The notes under the pieces: model-generated
What the model saw: the letters and a program-made list of their open reading frames with translations, nothing else
Databases searched by the model: none
What the model was told of the DNA's origin: nothing
Part shown: one piece after another, positions 6,680 through 14,980 of the stretch
Numbering within the stretch: position 1 is the first letter of the stretch
Layout of the letters: each line of letters opens with the position of its first letter
Position numbers and translations under genes: made by a program
Assembly: GCA_965262485.1 (NCBI GenBank)
Contig: OZ253540.1
Coordinates: 1,674,001 to 1,738,000, forward strand
Source: Bin87 sp965262485
GTDB taxonomy: Bacteria; Chloroflexota; Dehalococcoidia; Lucifugimonadales; UBA3495
DNA length: 64,000 nucleotides
Reading direction: 5' to 3'

Positions 6680-8179
6680 GTGCTTGCATCGCTGAGGGAA
6701 AGCCCTCAATACAAATGGTATGCCTTCGCCGCGATGGCGGTAGGCACGTTCGCGTCGGTGGTGGACCATGGCAGCGTGGGCGTGGCCCTGCCTTCCATCG
6801 CCAGCTATTTCCAAACCGACATACCGACCGTGCAATGGTTGGTCATCGGGTATGCCATGACCATCATAGCCCTGCTATTGCCCATGGGCCGTCTGGCCGA
6901 CCTGATCGGCCTGAAAACCGTTTACATCATCGGCGCGGTCGTGTTCGTACTCGGAGCGTTCGCCGCCGGCGTTTCTTCCGACCTCACTATCCTGATCCTT
7001 TCCCGCATATTGCAGGGCGCCGGGGCCGCCATGACCCAGGGCACGGGCATGGCCATTGTCATAGCTGCTTTTCCGCCAACGGAGAGAGGCAAGGCCATTG
7101 GCATGATAATGACGATGGTGGGAACCGGCGCCGTCGTCGGCCCTGCTATGGGTGGGTCGCTCGTGGACGCCCTGGGGTGGCGTTCAGTGTTCTTCGCGGC
7201 GATCCCGCTGGTGCTGTTGAGCGTGATATTGAGCCTGGCGATTGTCACTGAACACGATCGCCCGCGCGGTAATCGCAATCAAACCAGGTTCCGGTTCGAT
7301 TGGCTCGGCGCGGTTTTGTCATCCGGGGCCCTGCTCGCCCTGCTGTTGGGAATAACCAACGTTCACCGCTCCGGTTGGGATTCCCCGCCGATACTGGCAG
7401 CCGCGGTCACCTTTGTGGTTTTGCTGGCCAGTTTCGTGTGGTGGGAACTGCGGTATGTCAGTCCCATGATGCAGTTGAGACTCTTCCAGCGTCGTAATTT
7501 TTCGCAAGGAGTCTCGGCCAATTTCCTGTTGTTCATGGGCAGTTCGGCGGTACTCTTCATGACGCCGTTCTACCTGCAAAACGTGCTGGGGTACCGACCC
7601 GCGGTGGCCGGGTTGGCAGTGGTGCCCGGGGCAATCTGCATGTCGATCCTAGGGCCGGTGAGTGGCCGCCTTTCCGACCGGTTCGGCTGGCGCAAATTCA
7701 CCGTAGGCGGTCTGATAATGTCCGTCACCGGCATATCCATTCTGTCGCGCCTCAGCGAAGATTCGTCGCTGTTGCTAGTGATACCCGCGTTGATGCTCCA
7801 GAGCAGCGGCATGGGTACCTTCTATTCTGCCAACTCCAGCTCGATCCTCAGCGCGGTAGAACGCACGAGCCACGGGGTCATTTCTGCCTTCCTGAACCTG
7901 ATCCGTAACGCTGGCAACGTCGTCAGCGTTGCCGTGGCTACCGCCATCGTCACCACCACCATGGGCTCGATGGGATTCGAACCCAGCCTCGACGCGGTGC
8001 GGAGCGGCGCAGGTTCCGGAGTAGGCCAGGCTTTCACCACCGGCTTGAGATACGCCTATATGACTATGGCGGGATCCGTGTTGCTGGCAATGGTGATCTC
8101 GGTATTGCCATTGCGTGGAGCACAATACCTGGAATACGCTGCCGCCCAACCTGAAACATCACAAACATCACCCCGCTAA
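6680..8179 (+). CDS. MFS transporter, DHA2 (EmrB/QacA) family
   Basis: The 499 residues with about 14 hydrophobic segments match drug:H+ antiporter family 2. Visible motifs are motif A (GRLADLIGLKTVYIIGAVVF) after the second helix, motif C-like GPAMGGSLVDALGWRSVFFAAIPL, and a second motif A-like GRLSDRFGWRKFTVGG in the second half. The GTG at 6680 is the first good start after the preceding gene; a weak ribosome site makes it less certain. The neighbours are the phosphotriesterase-like gene upstream and a ThDP enzyme 33 bp downstream, so the three may form one catabolic or export unit. Substrate unknown. Confidence 0.9.
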   Translation: MLASLRESPQYKWYAFAAMAVGTFASVVDHGSVGVALPSIASYFQTDIPTVQWLVIGYAMTIIALLLPMGRLADLIGLKTVYIIGAVVFVLGAFAAGVSSDLTILILSRILQGAGAAMTQGTGMAIVIAAFPPTERGKAIGMIMTMVGTGAVVGPAMGGSLVDALGWRSVFFAAIPLVLLSVILSLAIVTEHDRPRGNRNQTRFRFDWLGAVLSSGALLALLLGITNVHRSGWDSPPILAAAVTFVVLLASFVWWELRYVSPMMQLRLFQRRNFSQGVSANFLLFMGSSAVLFMTPFYLQNVLGYRPAVAGLAVVPGAICMSILGPVSGRLSDRFGWRKFTVGGLIMSVTGISILSRLSEDSSLLLVIPALMLQSSGMGTFYSANSSSILSAVERTSHGVISAFLNLIRNAGNVVSVAVATAIVTTTMGSMGFEPSLDAVRSGAGSGVGQAFTTGLRYAYMTMAGSVLLAMVISVLPLRGAQYLEYAAAQPETSQTSPR

Positions 8180-8212
8180 ACGAAGCCCCCACCAGAACGA
8201 GGAGGAACCACC

Positions 8213-9910
8213 ATGCCCACCACACTCGACGGCGGTGAAGCAATCCTGGAGGCATTCCGTAACCTGGGTGTCGAATACATCATTTCTTCGCCCGGGTCGG
8301 AATGGGCTCCGGTGTGGGAGGCCCTGGCTCGGCAACAGGTCAACGAAACACCCGGGCCTCGGTACATCAATTGCTGGCATGAAACATTGGCCGTGAACAT
8401 GGCCACCGGTTATACCAGGGCCACCGGAAAGATGCAGGCGGTTCTGCTCCACGCCGGGGTGGGTCTGCTCCAGGGGAGTATGGGCATCCACGGCGCTAAT
8501 CTGGGTGAGGTGCCGATGATTGTCTGCTCCGGGGAAGCCACCAGCTACGGCGAAAACCCGGAACTCGACCCGCAAGCCCAGTGGTACCGCAACCTGAGCG
8601 TTGTAGGAGGCCCAAACCGGTTCGCCGAGGCCGTTACCAAATGGAGCGGTCAAGCCACCAGCCCTTACACCATGTACGAACAGCTGGTGCGCGCCGGCGA
8701 ACTGGCGCAGCGTGTCCCTCAAGGCCCCACTTATCTGGACATCCCAATCGAGACTATGATCCACCGTTGGACACCACCAGCCAAGCTCCGCGCGGTTCCC
8801 GCTGCTCCCAAAACCCAACCCACGCCGGATGCGGTGGAGCAGGTCGCCAAGCTGATTGCCAACAGCAAATCTCCTTTGATAATAACCGACTGCGCCGGCC
8901 GTGAATCCCAGGGACTCACCAGCCTCGTGCAGCTGGCCGAGCTGTTCGCCATACCGGTGGTGGAGAGCACCGCAACGTATTCCAATTTCCCCAAGAGCCA
9001 CCCGCTGCACCTTGGCCCCGAGCCGGGCGCCTACCTCGACGGCTCCGACCTGGTGATTTTGGCCGGCAGTCGATCCCCGTGGTACCCACCCAATGCCGGA
9101 CCGAAAAACGCTACGGTAGTGGCGATGGGAGAAACTCCCATCAAGGAATTGATGGTGTACCAAAACCTGTTTGCCGACCTGTACCTGGAAGGCGACCTGA
9201 CCATCGCGTTGCAGTTGCTGGTAGAAACGTTGCGACCGTTGGCATCGCAGCACAGCGCCGAAATCGGGGAGAGATTCCAGCGGTGGGAAGCAGAACACGA
9301 CCGGATCAATGAGCGCAACCGATTGGCGGAAGCGACTGCCAAAACCGGTCAACCGATTGATCCGGTGTGGCTGTGCGCCGCCCTGAGTGAAGTAATGCCG
9401 GCAGACGCCGTTTACGTCGAAGAAGTCACAACGCATCGCGGAGCCATCGCGCGCCACGTCCAATGGGAATCCCCGCACAGTTATTTCAGACCCAACGGCG
9501 GCTTGGGTCAGGGCTTGGGATTGGCGCTGGGCGTGAAGCTGGCCAAACCGGATCAGCCGGTGGTAGCGCTGATGGGAGACGGCGGATTCCTCTACAACCC
9601 GGTCACCCAGAGCTTCGGCGTTGCGCTGGAAGCCGACTTGCCGTTCCTGACCATAGTGTTCAACAACGGCAACTATGAGGCGATGCGGGGCAATCACCTG
9701 AACTATTATCCGGACGGAGTCGCGGCCCAATCCGGCATACACCACGGTGTCAACATACCTGGCCCCAATTACGCGCAGTTGGTGGAGCCCTTTGGCGGTT
9801 ACGGCGAGCGTGTGGAAGACCCCGCGCTGCTGCGCCAGGCTCTACGCAACGGGCTAAAGGCAGTCCAGGCTGGGCGAATCGCGCTGATCGACGTGGTGCT
9901 CAACAAGTAA
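8213..9910 (+). CDS. Thiamine-diphosphate enzyme, acetolactate-synthase/benzoylformate-decarboxylase-like
   Basis: The 565-residue protein has the three-domain ThDP layout: a PYR domain with the activating glutamate E57 in NCWHETLAVNMATGYTRATGK, a central domain (SKSPLIITDCAGRES...), and a PP domain with the ThDP/Mg motif MGDGGFLYN ... VFNNGNYEAM. Strong start: GAGGAGG before ATG 8213. The family includes acetolactate synthase, oxalyl-CoA decarboxylase and benzoylformate decarboxylase. No small regulatory ilvN subunit and no ilvC is adjacent, so a catabolic lyase or decarboxylase is more likely than branched-chain amino-acid synthesis. It follows the MFS gene by 33 bp. Confidence 0.92.
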   Translation: MPTTLDGGEAILEAFRNLGVEYIISSPGSEWAPVWEALARQQVNETPGPRYINCWHETLAVNMATGYTRATGKMQAVLLHAGVGLLQGSMGIHGANLGEVPMIVCSGEATSYGENPELDPQAQWYRNLSVVGGPNRFAEAVTKWSGQATSPYTMYEQLVRAGELAQRVPQGPTYLDIPIETMIHRWTPPAKLRAVPAAPKTQPTPDAVEQVAKLIANSKSPLIITDCAGRESQGLTSLVQLAELFAIPVVESTATYSNFPKSHPLHLGPEPGAYLDGSDLVILAGSRSPWYPPNAGPKNATVVAMGETPIKELMVYQNLFADLYLEGDLTIALQLLVETLRPLASQHSAEIGERFQRWEAEHDRINERNRLAEATAKTGQPIDPVWLCAALSEVMPADAVYVEEVTTHRGAIARHVQWESPHSYFRPNGGLGQGLGLALGVKLAKPDQPVVALMGDGGFLYNPVTQSFGVALEADLPFLTIVFNNGNYEAMRGNHLNYYPDGVAAQSGIHHGVNIPGPNYAQLVEPFGGYGERVEDPALLRQALRNGLKAVQAGRIALIDVVLNK

Positions 9911-9963
9911 CGCCGCTGCACCCGCGCCAACGAATCGAACCCCTCTACAATCCGGTTACAAAT

Positions 9964-10141
9964 CTCACGCGCACCCACTTTGTCATTGCGAGCGTAGCGT
10001 GGCAATCTCGTCGCCGTAGCAACGGTGGTTCGTCGACGTGTGTTCAGCCTCAACGAGATTGCCACGTCGCTGCGCTCCTCGCAATGACAGGTGGGGGTGG
10101 GCGCTCCTCGCAATGACAGAATTAAAGCGGGTACGCGTGAG
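9964..10141. repeat. Dispersed palindromic repeat, 178-bp copy
   Basis: The ends CTCACGCGCACCC and GGGTACGCGTGAG are near-perfect inverted repeats. The interior carries TTTGTCATTGCGAG, GGCAATCTCGT and the matching GAGATTGCC ... CTCGCAATGACA arm. The right arm contains a short duplication: GCGCTCCTCGCAATGACA appears twice (10071-10088 and 10101-10118). It fills the gap between convergent genes, so it might also act as a bidirectional transcription stop. Confidence 0.85.
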
Positions 10142-10157
10142 GGTTACAAATACCGAA

Positions 10158-11387
10158 TCATGCCTGCCGGAGTTTGGGCGCAACCACAGCCAGTACCATC
10201 ACCAGCACGATGCCGGTCAACCCGACCACCTGCGCCGCGCCGGGTGCGCCCCACAATCCTGCCATCGCTCCGGCTCCCATACTGCCAAAGCTGAAGGCCA
10301 GAATCGCGAACGACCGCAGACCCATCACTCGGCCCCTGAACTCGGCCTGCGTGGTGCGCAGCAGCAGCGTCAGGATCAGTACCTGCGTTGATGCAAAGGA
10401 CATTCCGACCAGGACCAAAATCGCCATGGAAAGATAAAACCAGTGCGAAAATGAAAAGATGATGATGGTGAGGTGCCACATCACCACCGCCACGATCAGA
10501 AGCTTGCCAACGTTGCGCAGGCTGGGCGCCATGGCCAGCCCCACGGAACCGGCGAGGGCTCCAACGCCAAAGGCGGACAACAACAAACCCAGCCCGGCGG
10601 CGTCGGTCCCCAGCACATCCCGGGCGAAGATGGGCGCCAATCCCGTGTGCAAGGTCCAGCCGGCGAGATTTATGATCACTGCCACCAGCAGAACCGCCCA
10701 GATCACCTGATTCCCTTTCGTGTATCGCAATCCATCGGCAACCGTCCGCAGCACCGATTCAGGACGTCGATTGCCGCGCGGTCGGGTTATCCGGATCGCC
10801 GATGCCACAACGCCGCTCAACAGGTACAGCGATGCGATGGCCATGTAAGAACCTTCCGGCCCGTATGCCTTGAACAGCAAACCTCCTACCACCGGCCCGG
10901 TCAACATGGCGATGTTCATGGCAACCGTGTTGAATGCCGCGCCGCTGCCCACCCTCTCCGCCGGCAGCGTGTCGGCGATGAGGGACTGGGCGGTTGGCAT
11001 CTGAAACAGTCGGATCATCCCCATGAACATGGTGATGGCAAAAATGTGCCAGACCTCCAGCAAACCCGTCAGTATCAGGGTCAGCATGAGTATGCCCATG
11101 GTGCCCATCACAAACTCCACGGTCGTCAACAGCACGTTCCTGGGCAATCGGTCGGCGATTGCTCCGGCGAATAACGCCAGGAAATTCAACGCCATGCGGG
11201 CCGCCGCGATCGCTCCCACCAGAAAGGGAGAATCGGTCAGCGTCAATACGAACCAACCCAACACCGCCGATTCCATCTGTGTGCCCATACCCACCAGGGT
11301 CGTGGAACTCCACACGAACGCGAAATCGCGATACCGAAAGATACCGAGAGGCGTGGCCGCCTGGGTTAAGGTCGCCGAAATTTTCAA
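10158..11387 (-). CDS. MFS transporter, EntS/MFS_3-like exporter
   Basis: The 409 residues form 12 hydrophobic segments. The N-terminus FRYRDFAFVWSSTTLVGMGTQM is typical of the enterobactin-exporter-like MFS_3 group. A motif A-like GAIADRLPRNVLL follows helix 2, and the second half has FRGRVMGLRSFA after a long hydrophilic loop (TRPRGNRRPESVLRTVADGLRY). Its role is probably efflux; the substrate is unknown. It is on the minus strand and ends against the dispersed repeat, convergent with the ThDP gene. An amidase gene on the same strand ends 47 bp upstream of it, so the two could share transcription. Confidence 0.88.
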   Translation of the reverse strand: MKISATLTQAATPLGIFRYRDFAFVWSSTTLVGMGTQMESAVLGWFVLTLTDSPFLVGAIAAARMALNFLALFAGAIADRLPRNVLLTTVEFVMGTMGILMLTLILTGLLEVWHIFAITMFMGMIRLFQMPTAQSLIADTLPAERVGSGAAFNTVAMNIAMLTGPVVGGLLFKAYGPEGSYMAIASLYLLSGVVASAIRITRPRGNRRPESVLRTVADGLRYTKGNQVIWAVLLVAVIINLAGWTLHTGLAPIFARDVLGTDAAGLGLLLSAFGVGALAGSVGLAMAPSLRNVGKLLIVAVVMWHLTIIIFSFSHWFYLSMAILVLVGMSFASTQVLILTLLLRTTQAEFRGRVMGLRSFAILAFSFGSMGAGAMAGLWGAPGAAQVVGLTGIVLVMVLAVVAPKLRQA

Positions 11388-11434
11388 TCTACGAACGAAA
11401 CATATCGCGCGTTGCCGCTGGACTGATGCAGCGC

Positions 11435-12640
11435 CTATCCAAGGGAAGCTGCTTCCCGAGCCAACGCCATCAACTCCTCGTCGGCGCCGATGTCTCCCAT
11501 CAGGGACACCCCGACGGGCAATCCGTCCACCTCAACCAGCGGCAACGACAGTTGTGGCCGACCGGTATTCCCTGCGATGGACGTCAACGCGCTGTTGCGG
11601 AGCCGCAATGTGTGCCGTTCAGAAACTTTTTGGCCAGTCAGGGGAGCCGGTCCGATGGTCGTGGGAATACAGACGACGGATTCTCCACCGCGAAAAACCT
11701 CCTCCATGCGCGCCACGATCCCATCGCGGCCGACCTGAGCGGCGGCGACCTGATCGTCGGTCACCGACCGCGCTGTGACGTACCGGTCCGACACTTCGAA
11801 ACTAAGCGCCGGGTTGGTGTCATCAATCCACTGGCGAATCGATTCCCAGGCCTCCCGGCTTTGCAAAACCTGTTGGTGGTTTGACCATTGGGTGAGGCTG
11901 GATGGTGATAATTGTTGGTATGACACTGAATCAAAAAGGGAACCGATAACCTGCACCCCGGATAGCATGGCCTCGCGTACCTCCGGTTCGGCCAGATCGA
12001 AAGCGTCCTGGGCTATGACCAGATTCCTGGGACGCCGCCCCGGCGTTCCAGGCGACAGCAATACCGAACCCACAGCGGCGAATAGGTCAGGTTCACGGGC
12101 AAACCAGCCGATGGTGTCATAGCTCGGAGCCTGCAGCAGCATCCCGTCCCGGGGAATCCGACCGTGGGTCGGTCGCAGGCCATACAATCCACAGAAACTG
12201 GCCGGCACGCGCACCGAACCGCCGGTGTCCGACCCAAGGGCGAAGTCCACCAGTTCTCCCGCCACCGCCGACGCCGAACCGCTGGATGAACCGCCCGCCA
12301 CGCGCCCTGCCGCGCGAGGATTGACTGGCGTGCCGTAGTGGGCATTTTCTCCAAAAATACCCCTGGTCAGCTCGTCCGTGATGGTCTTGCCGACCATGGT
12401 TGCCCCCGCATCGAGCAATCGCTGAACCACCCACGCGGTGGCCTCGGCAGGTTGATGGGTAGCTTTCCAATGGGGATTCCCGCACCCGGTAACATGACCG
12501 GCCACGTCGAATATGTCCTTGGCGGCGAAGGTCAAACCAGCCAAAGGACCTTCGTTGGCGCCAACCGCATAAGCTTCGCTATCTCGGCAAAACGCGTTTA
12601 GGGGATCGTTTCCTGGCGCGGGAGGTTTCGTCGCGGTCAT
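11435..12640 (-). CDS. Amidase (amidase-signature family)
   Basis: The 401-residue enzyme is an amidase-signature hydrolase related to GatA. The Ser-cisSer-Lys triad is present: K41 in FAAKDIFDVAG, the serine-rich loop GGSSSGSAS at 117-124, and the nucleophile S142 in GSDTGGSVRVPAS. It is shorter than GatA (about 480 residues) and no gatB or gatC is adjacent, so it is likely a catabolic amidase. ATG 12640 is preceded by AGGAAG on the minus strand. A hydantoinase gene lies on the same strand just beyond the 12.7-16.7 kb island; before that island arrived the two may have been neighbours, but this is inference. Confidence 0.92.
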   Translation of the reverse strand: MTATKPPAPGNDPLNAFCRDSEAYAVGANEGPLAGLTFAAKDIFDVAGHVTGCGNPHWKATHQPAEATAWVVQRLLDAGATMVGKTITDELTRGIFGENAHYGTPVNPRAAGRVAGGSSSGSASAVAGELVDFALGSDTGGSVRVPASFCGLYGLRPTHGRIPRDGMLLQAPSYDTIGWFAREPDLFAAVGSVLLSPGTPGRRPRNLVIAQDAFDLAEPEVREAMLSGVQVIGSLFDSVSYQQLSPSSLTQWSNHQQVLQSREAWESIRQWIDDTNPALSFEVSDRYVTARSVTDDQVAAAQVGRDGIVARMEEVFRGGESVVCIPTTIGPAPLTGQKVSERHTLRLRNSALTSIAGNTGRPQLSLPLVEVDGLPVGVSLMGDIGADEELMALAREAASLG

Positions 12641-12687
12641 CGCATCAATCTTCCTGGAAGGTCATCGGGTTGACAGAATAGGTAGAA

Positions 12688-12724
12688 ACTGCTTTTGAAA
12701 TGGGGTATCAGGAGACCCGATAGT
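12688..12724 (+). repeat. Left inverted repeat of the 4-kb island
   Basis: The 37-nt unit begins ACTGCTTTTGAAATGG, then GG, TATCAGGA and ends CGATAGT. Its reverse complement at 16639-16675 matches at 30 of 37 positions, with the differences grouped in two short blocks. Outer flanks do not match. Confidence 0.7.
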
Positions 12725-12901
12725 AACAGGTTCCCGGCGCCCCAACGGAATCACGGAGCGCTCTGTTCACCAGCGGACCGGTAACCGCAGTCGCGGCAAC
12801 GGTAACGCTGGCGTCCAGTAGCGTCCCGACCATCCTTTGGCATCCAGTGTGAACCACAACATGAGGATTAGCAACGGGGCGCAACCGGATGGCCGGTGCG
12901 C

Positions 12902-13096
12902 TTAGCTGCCTGCTGCCTCTCTGCGAACCCTTGCGATAGCACGCTGCAAAGCCGCGTCAATCCGGGAACCCCGGCGCTGGAACCCGAGCTCACGACGCAT
13001 TTCCGCCATCAACTCCTCGTCGGTGCGGAGGAGAGTGTCTGACGTGATCCAAGTGGCGAGGTCAATCAACTCACCGGTGGAATAACTGCTGATGCC
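12902..13096 (-). pseudogene. 3' remnant of a helicase-like protein
   Basis: The last about 65 codons read YSTGELIDLATWITSDTLLRTDEELMAEMRRELGFQRRGSRIDAALQRAI. This resembles the extreme C-terminus of large SF1 helicase or DUF3320-type proteins, where a 'TDEEL...LGF.RRG.RI..AL..AI' helix pair is common. The frame remains open upstream to 13336 but that part has no protein-like pattern and overlaps another fragment. I read it as debris of a lost gene inside the island. The assignment rests on recollection of a pattern. Confidence 0.45.
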
Positions 13097-13257
13097 GCCA
13101 CGGTTGGGGGGAACGTTGGGGCGTGGGCCCCGGTCGGGAAAATCTGGCGTTCTACTTTGTGGCTGGTGCGCTGTTCTGGTCCATGCCGACCCTGCCTCGG
13201 GCGTTCGCCTACGGTTGGACCAAGTTATATGGTGGTAACACTGGGCCCAAGCATTAA
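13093..13257 (+). pseudogene. 3' remnant of a membrane protein
   Basis: A frame open from 13093 and ending at TAA 13255-13257 encodes a hydrophobic, aromatic-rich tail: ENLAFYFVAGALFWSMPT then LPRAFAYGWTKLYGGNTGPKH. It has no start codon context and is cut off by a stop just upstream. It looks like one transmembrane helix plus a C-terminal tail, left over from an insertion or deletion. I do not recognise the parent gene. Confidence 0.35.
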
Positions 13258-13309
13258 TGCAAGCACTATTGGTAAGAATGCTTGCAAAAAGCTTTGATAA
13301 TGATAAAAT
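13258..13309 (+). promoter_or_regulatory. Promoter and operator-like palindrome before the P63C gene
   Basis: A sigma-70-like pair TTGCAA (13282-13287), 16-bp spacer, TAAAAT (13304-13309) lies 30 bp before the start at 13339. The inverted repeat TGCAAGCA (13258-13265) with TGCTTGCA (13279-13286) overlaps the -35 box, which is where a repressor would sit. No regulator gene is adjacent, so autoregulation by the P63C protein is possible but unproven. Confidence 0.55.
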
Positions 13310-13338
13310 GGCAGCATAGGCCAGAAAGGAGGCCAATT

Positions 13339-14367
13339 ATGGCTGAAGGACGCGCTAAAGGTGGGAAAGCTCGAGCGGAGAAGCTGAGTCCCGGCGAGCG
13401 TAAGCTTATAGCGCAAAAAGCCGCGGCAGCGCGTTGGGAGAGGGCCAGAACGGAGAACGGTCTCGGGCGCTCTACTCATAAAGGTCTATTAACGATCGCG
13501 GACGTCAAGATTCCGTGCTTTGTGTTGGAAGACGGAAAGCGCGTTATCTCTGGACGTGGCATTACGTCAGCTATCGGAATGAGAGGACGTGGGTCAGGTG
13601 TAGGCCGCATCACCACGCTTTCGTCCCTCAAACCATACCTGAGTCCGGAGCTTGTGACGGCTATCGCGCAGCCTCTGGAGTTTACGGGCGTGGGTGCGCC
13701 TCACGTGGCGTCTGGGTATGAGGCGACTGTTCTCCAAGAACTTTGCGATGCTGTGATATCCGCAGAACAAGCGGGAGCACTGACGACTGAGCAAGAACTC
13801 CGCTACGCGAAGCAATGCCTCGCTCTCCTACGAGCCTTCGCAAAGGTAGGCATCGTTGCCTTAGTCGATGAGGCAACGGGTTTCCAAGATGAGCGAGCCA
13901 AGGATTATCTCGCCCAGATATTCCAATCCTTCATCGCGAAAGAACTCCGGCCTTGGATGCATACATTCCCTGATGACTTTTATAAAGAGCTGTTCCGGCT
14001 ACGTGAGCTGGACTATCCTAACGACGGTGCTAACCGCCCGCAGTACTTTGGAAAGCTCACCAACGACATAGTCTATGAAAGGCTAGCACCCGGCGTACTG
14101 GAAGAGCTAAAGAGGGTCACACCGCGGTCAAATGGCGGTCACCATAAGAATAAGCTATTTCAGCGTCTCACGGCCAACGTGGGGTACCCAAAACTCAGAG
14201 AGCATCTTGGTTCAGTCGTGACCATCATGAAACTGAGCCGCGGGTGGGCAGATTTCAAAGAAACTCTCGACCTGATGCATCCGCGCTACGGTGGGCAAGG
14301 GAGACTGCCGCTCGAATACGATGTTGAGGACTATGGTGGGAAGATTGATGGGGATAACGATTTGTAG
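13339..14367 (+). CDS. P63C-domain protein (phage/plasmid-type)
   Basis: The 342-residue protein begins with a basic segment GKARAEKLSPGERKLIAQKAAAARWERAR (residues about 8-37), a short conserved lead common in mobile-element proteins. The rest matches the P63C family in pattern: an early GKRVISGRGITSAIGM, the PLEFTG segment, then IAKELRPWMHTFPDDFYKELFRLR and NGGHHKNKLFQRLT. P63C proteins are frequent in phages and plasmids, with function unknown to me. ATG 13339 follows AAAGGAGG. Codon use is more AT-rich than in neighbouring catabolic genes, consistent with transfer. Confidence 0.8.
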   Translation: MAEGRAKGGKARAEKLSPGERKLIAQKAAAARWERARTENGLGRSTHKGLLTIADVKIPCFVLEDGKRVISGRGITSAIGMRGRGSGVGRITTLSSLKPYLSPELVTAIAQPLEFTGVGAPHVASGYEATVLQELCDAVISAEQAGALTTEQELRYAKQCLALLRAFAKVGIVALVDEATGFQDERAKDYLAQIFQSFIAKELRPWMHTFPDDFYKELFRLRELDYPNDGANRPQYFGKLTNDIVYERLAPGVLEELKRVTPRSNGGHHKNKLFQRLTANVGYPKLREHLGSVVTIMKLSRGWADFKETLDLMHPRYGGQGRLPLEYDVEDYGGKIDGDNDL

Positions 14368-14422
14368 GCCTTTCCTGCCCATGGTTCCTACGTTGGAAAA
14401 TAATTTGCCCCATCGCTATATG

Positions 14423-14560
14423 CTACAAATACCGCAGCACTGACCCGGCTGACTCTCCGCGGGTGTAGCGACCGACCAAGGTGCCACCCTGCTCCCAGCG
14501 GTCCTGGCGCGCCAAAGGGCTCAATCCTCTCCACGCCTGCCGACAACTACTCACTTTTCC
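14423..14560 (-). pseudogene. Possible tyrosine-recombinase C-terminal remnant
   Basis: Reading the minus strand from about 14560 to the stop at 14423-14425 gives LSPLARQDRWEQGG then TLVGRYTRGESAGSVLRYL. The RYTRG segment close to the C-terminus resembles the active-site tyrosine region of phage-type integrases (such as MVARYTRS). Nothing upstream continues the domain. It could explain how the island arrived, but a 45-residue match by eye is weak evidence. Confidence 0.35.
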
Positions 14561-14593
14561 TCAACTCTGAACTGTTACGGCCAGCTTTCTAGG

Positions 14594-14624
14594 TTGACAC
14601 TCCTGATACAGTAGGCGGTACACT
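14594..14624 (+). promoter_or_regulatory. Candidate promoter of the three-gene cassette
   Basis: A perfect -35 TTGACA (14594-14599) is followed after 19 bp by TACACT (14619-14624). The spacer is longer than ideal. It lies 50 bp before the first cassette gene, and the intervening leader ends in AAAGAGAG. The rest of the 14368-14673 gap holds only the recombinase-like remnant. Confidence 0.45.
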
Positions 14625-14673
14625 GGATACACCCTCCTCAAGGAGCGGCCAGACGCCCAAAGAGAGAATTCTA

Positions 14674-14976
14674 ATGGTTGAGATTTTTGACGTTTATTTT
14701 GATGCTTTCAAGATTTCGAGTGGTCCTTGGGGCACCAACTTGGTTTTTGGATTGGCTCCCGCGCCGTTCTTAGACGCCCCCGAACAGCCAACAGACCTCG
14801 GTGTGGTTCGAATGAGCAACGAGCAGTTGAAGGTATTGACTTTTGCTCTTTGGGACAATCTGAAGCAACTTGAGGCAGGTTTCGGAACCCACGTTGACGT
14901 GTCTGAGCAGGTCACGGACCAGCTAGAGATACCTAGGGATATTTGGGATTCTTTCTGGGCGCACGAGAGAGGCTAG
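14674..14976 (+). CDS. Small conserved-looking protein, first gene of an unknown cassette
   Basis: This 100-residue acidic protein begins MVEIFDVYFDAFKISSGPWGTNLVFG and contains VVRMSNEQLKVLTFALWDNLKQLEAGFGTHVDV. The pattern 'vy.d.f....g.w...l.FG ... r.s.eq.k.L...L...l...E...G' recalls DUF3467-type small proteins, but only loosely. There is no signal peptide or membrane helix. Its stop is 4 bp before the next start, which indicates one operon. Base composition is low in G+C compared with the flanking metabolic genes. Confidence 0.65.
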   Translation: MVEIFDVYFDAFKISSGPWGTNLVFGLAPAPFLDAPEQPTDLGVVRMSNEQLKVLTFALWDNLKQLEAGFGTHVDVSEQVTDQLEIPRDIWDSFWAHERG

Positions 14977-14980
14977 AACG

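Noticed and set aside
8168..9745. 525-codon minus-strand frame opposite the ThDP gene
   Set aside because: Antisense shadow; no recognisable domain, while the plus frame has intact ThDP motifs and a strong ribosome site.
10038..10391. Frames beginning MCS(A/T)STRLPRRCAPRND here and near 36854 and 40710
   Set aside because: They are translations of the dispersed repeat, recurring because the repeat recurs; not genes.
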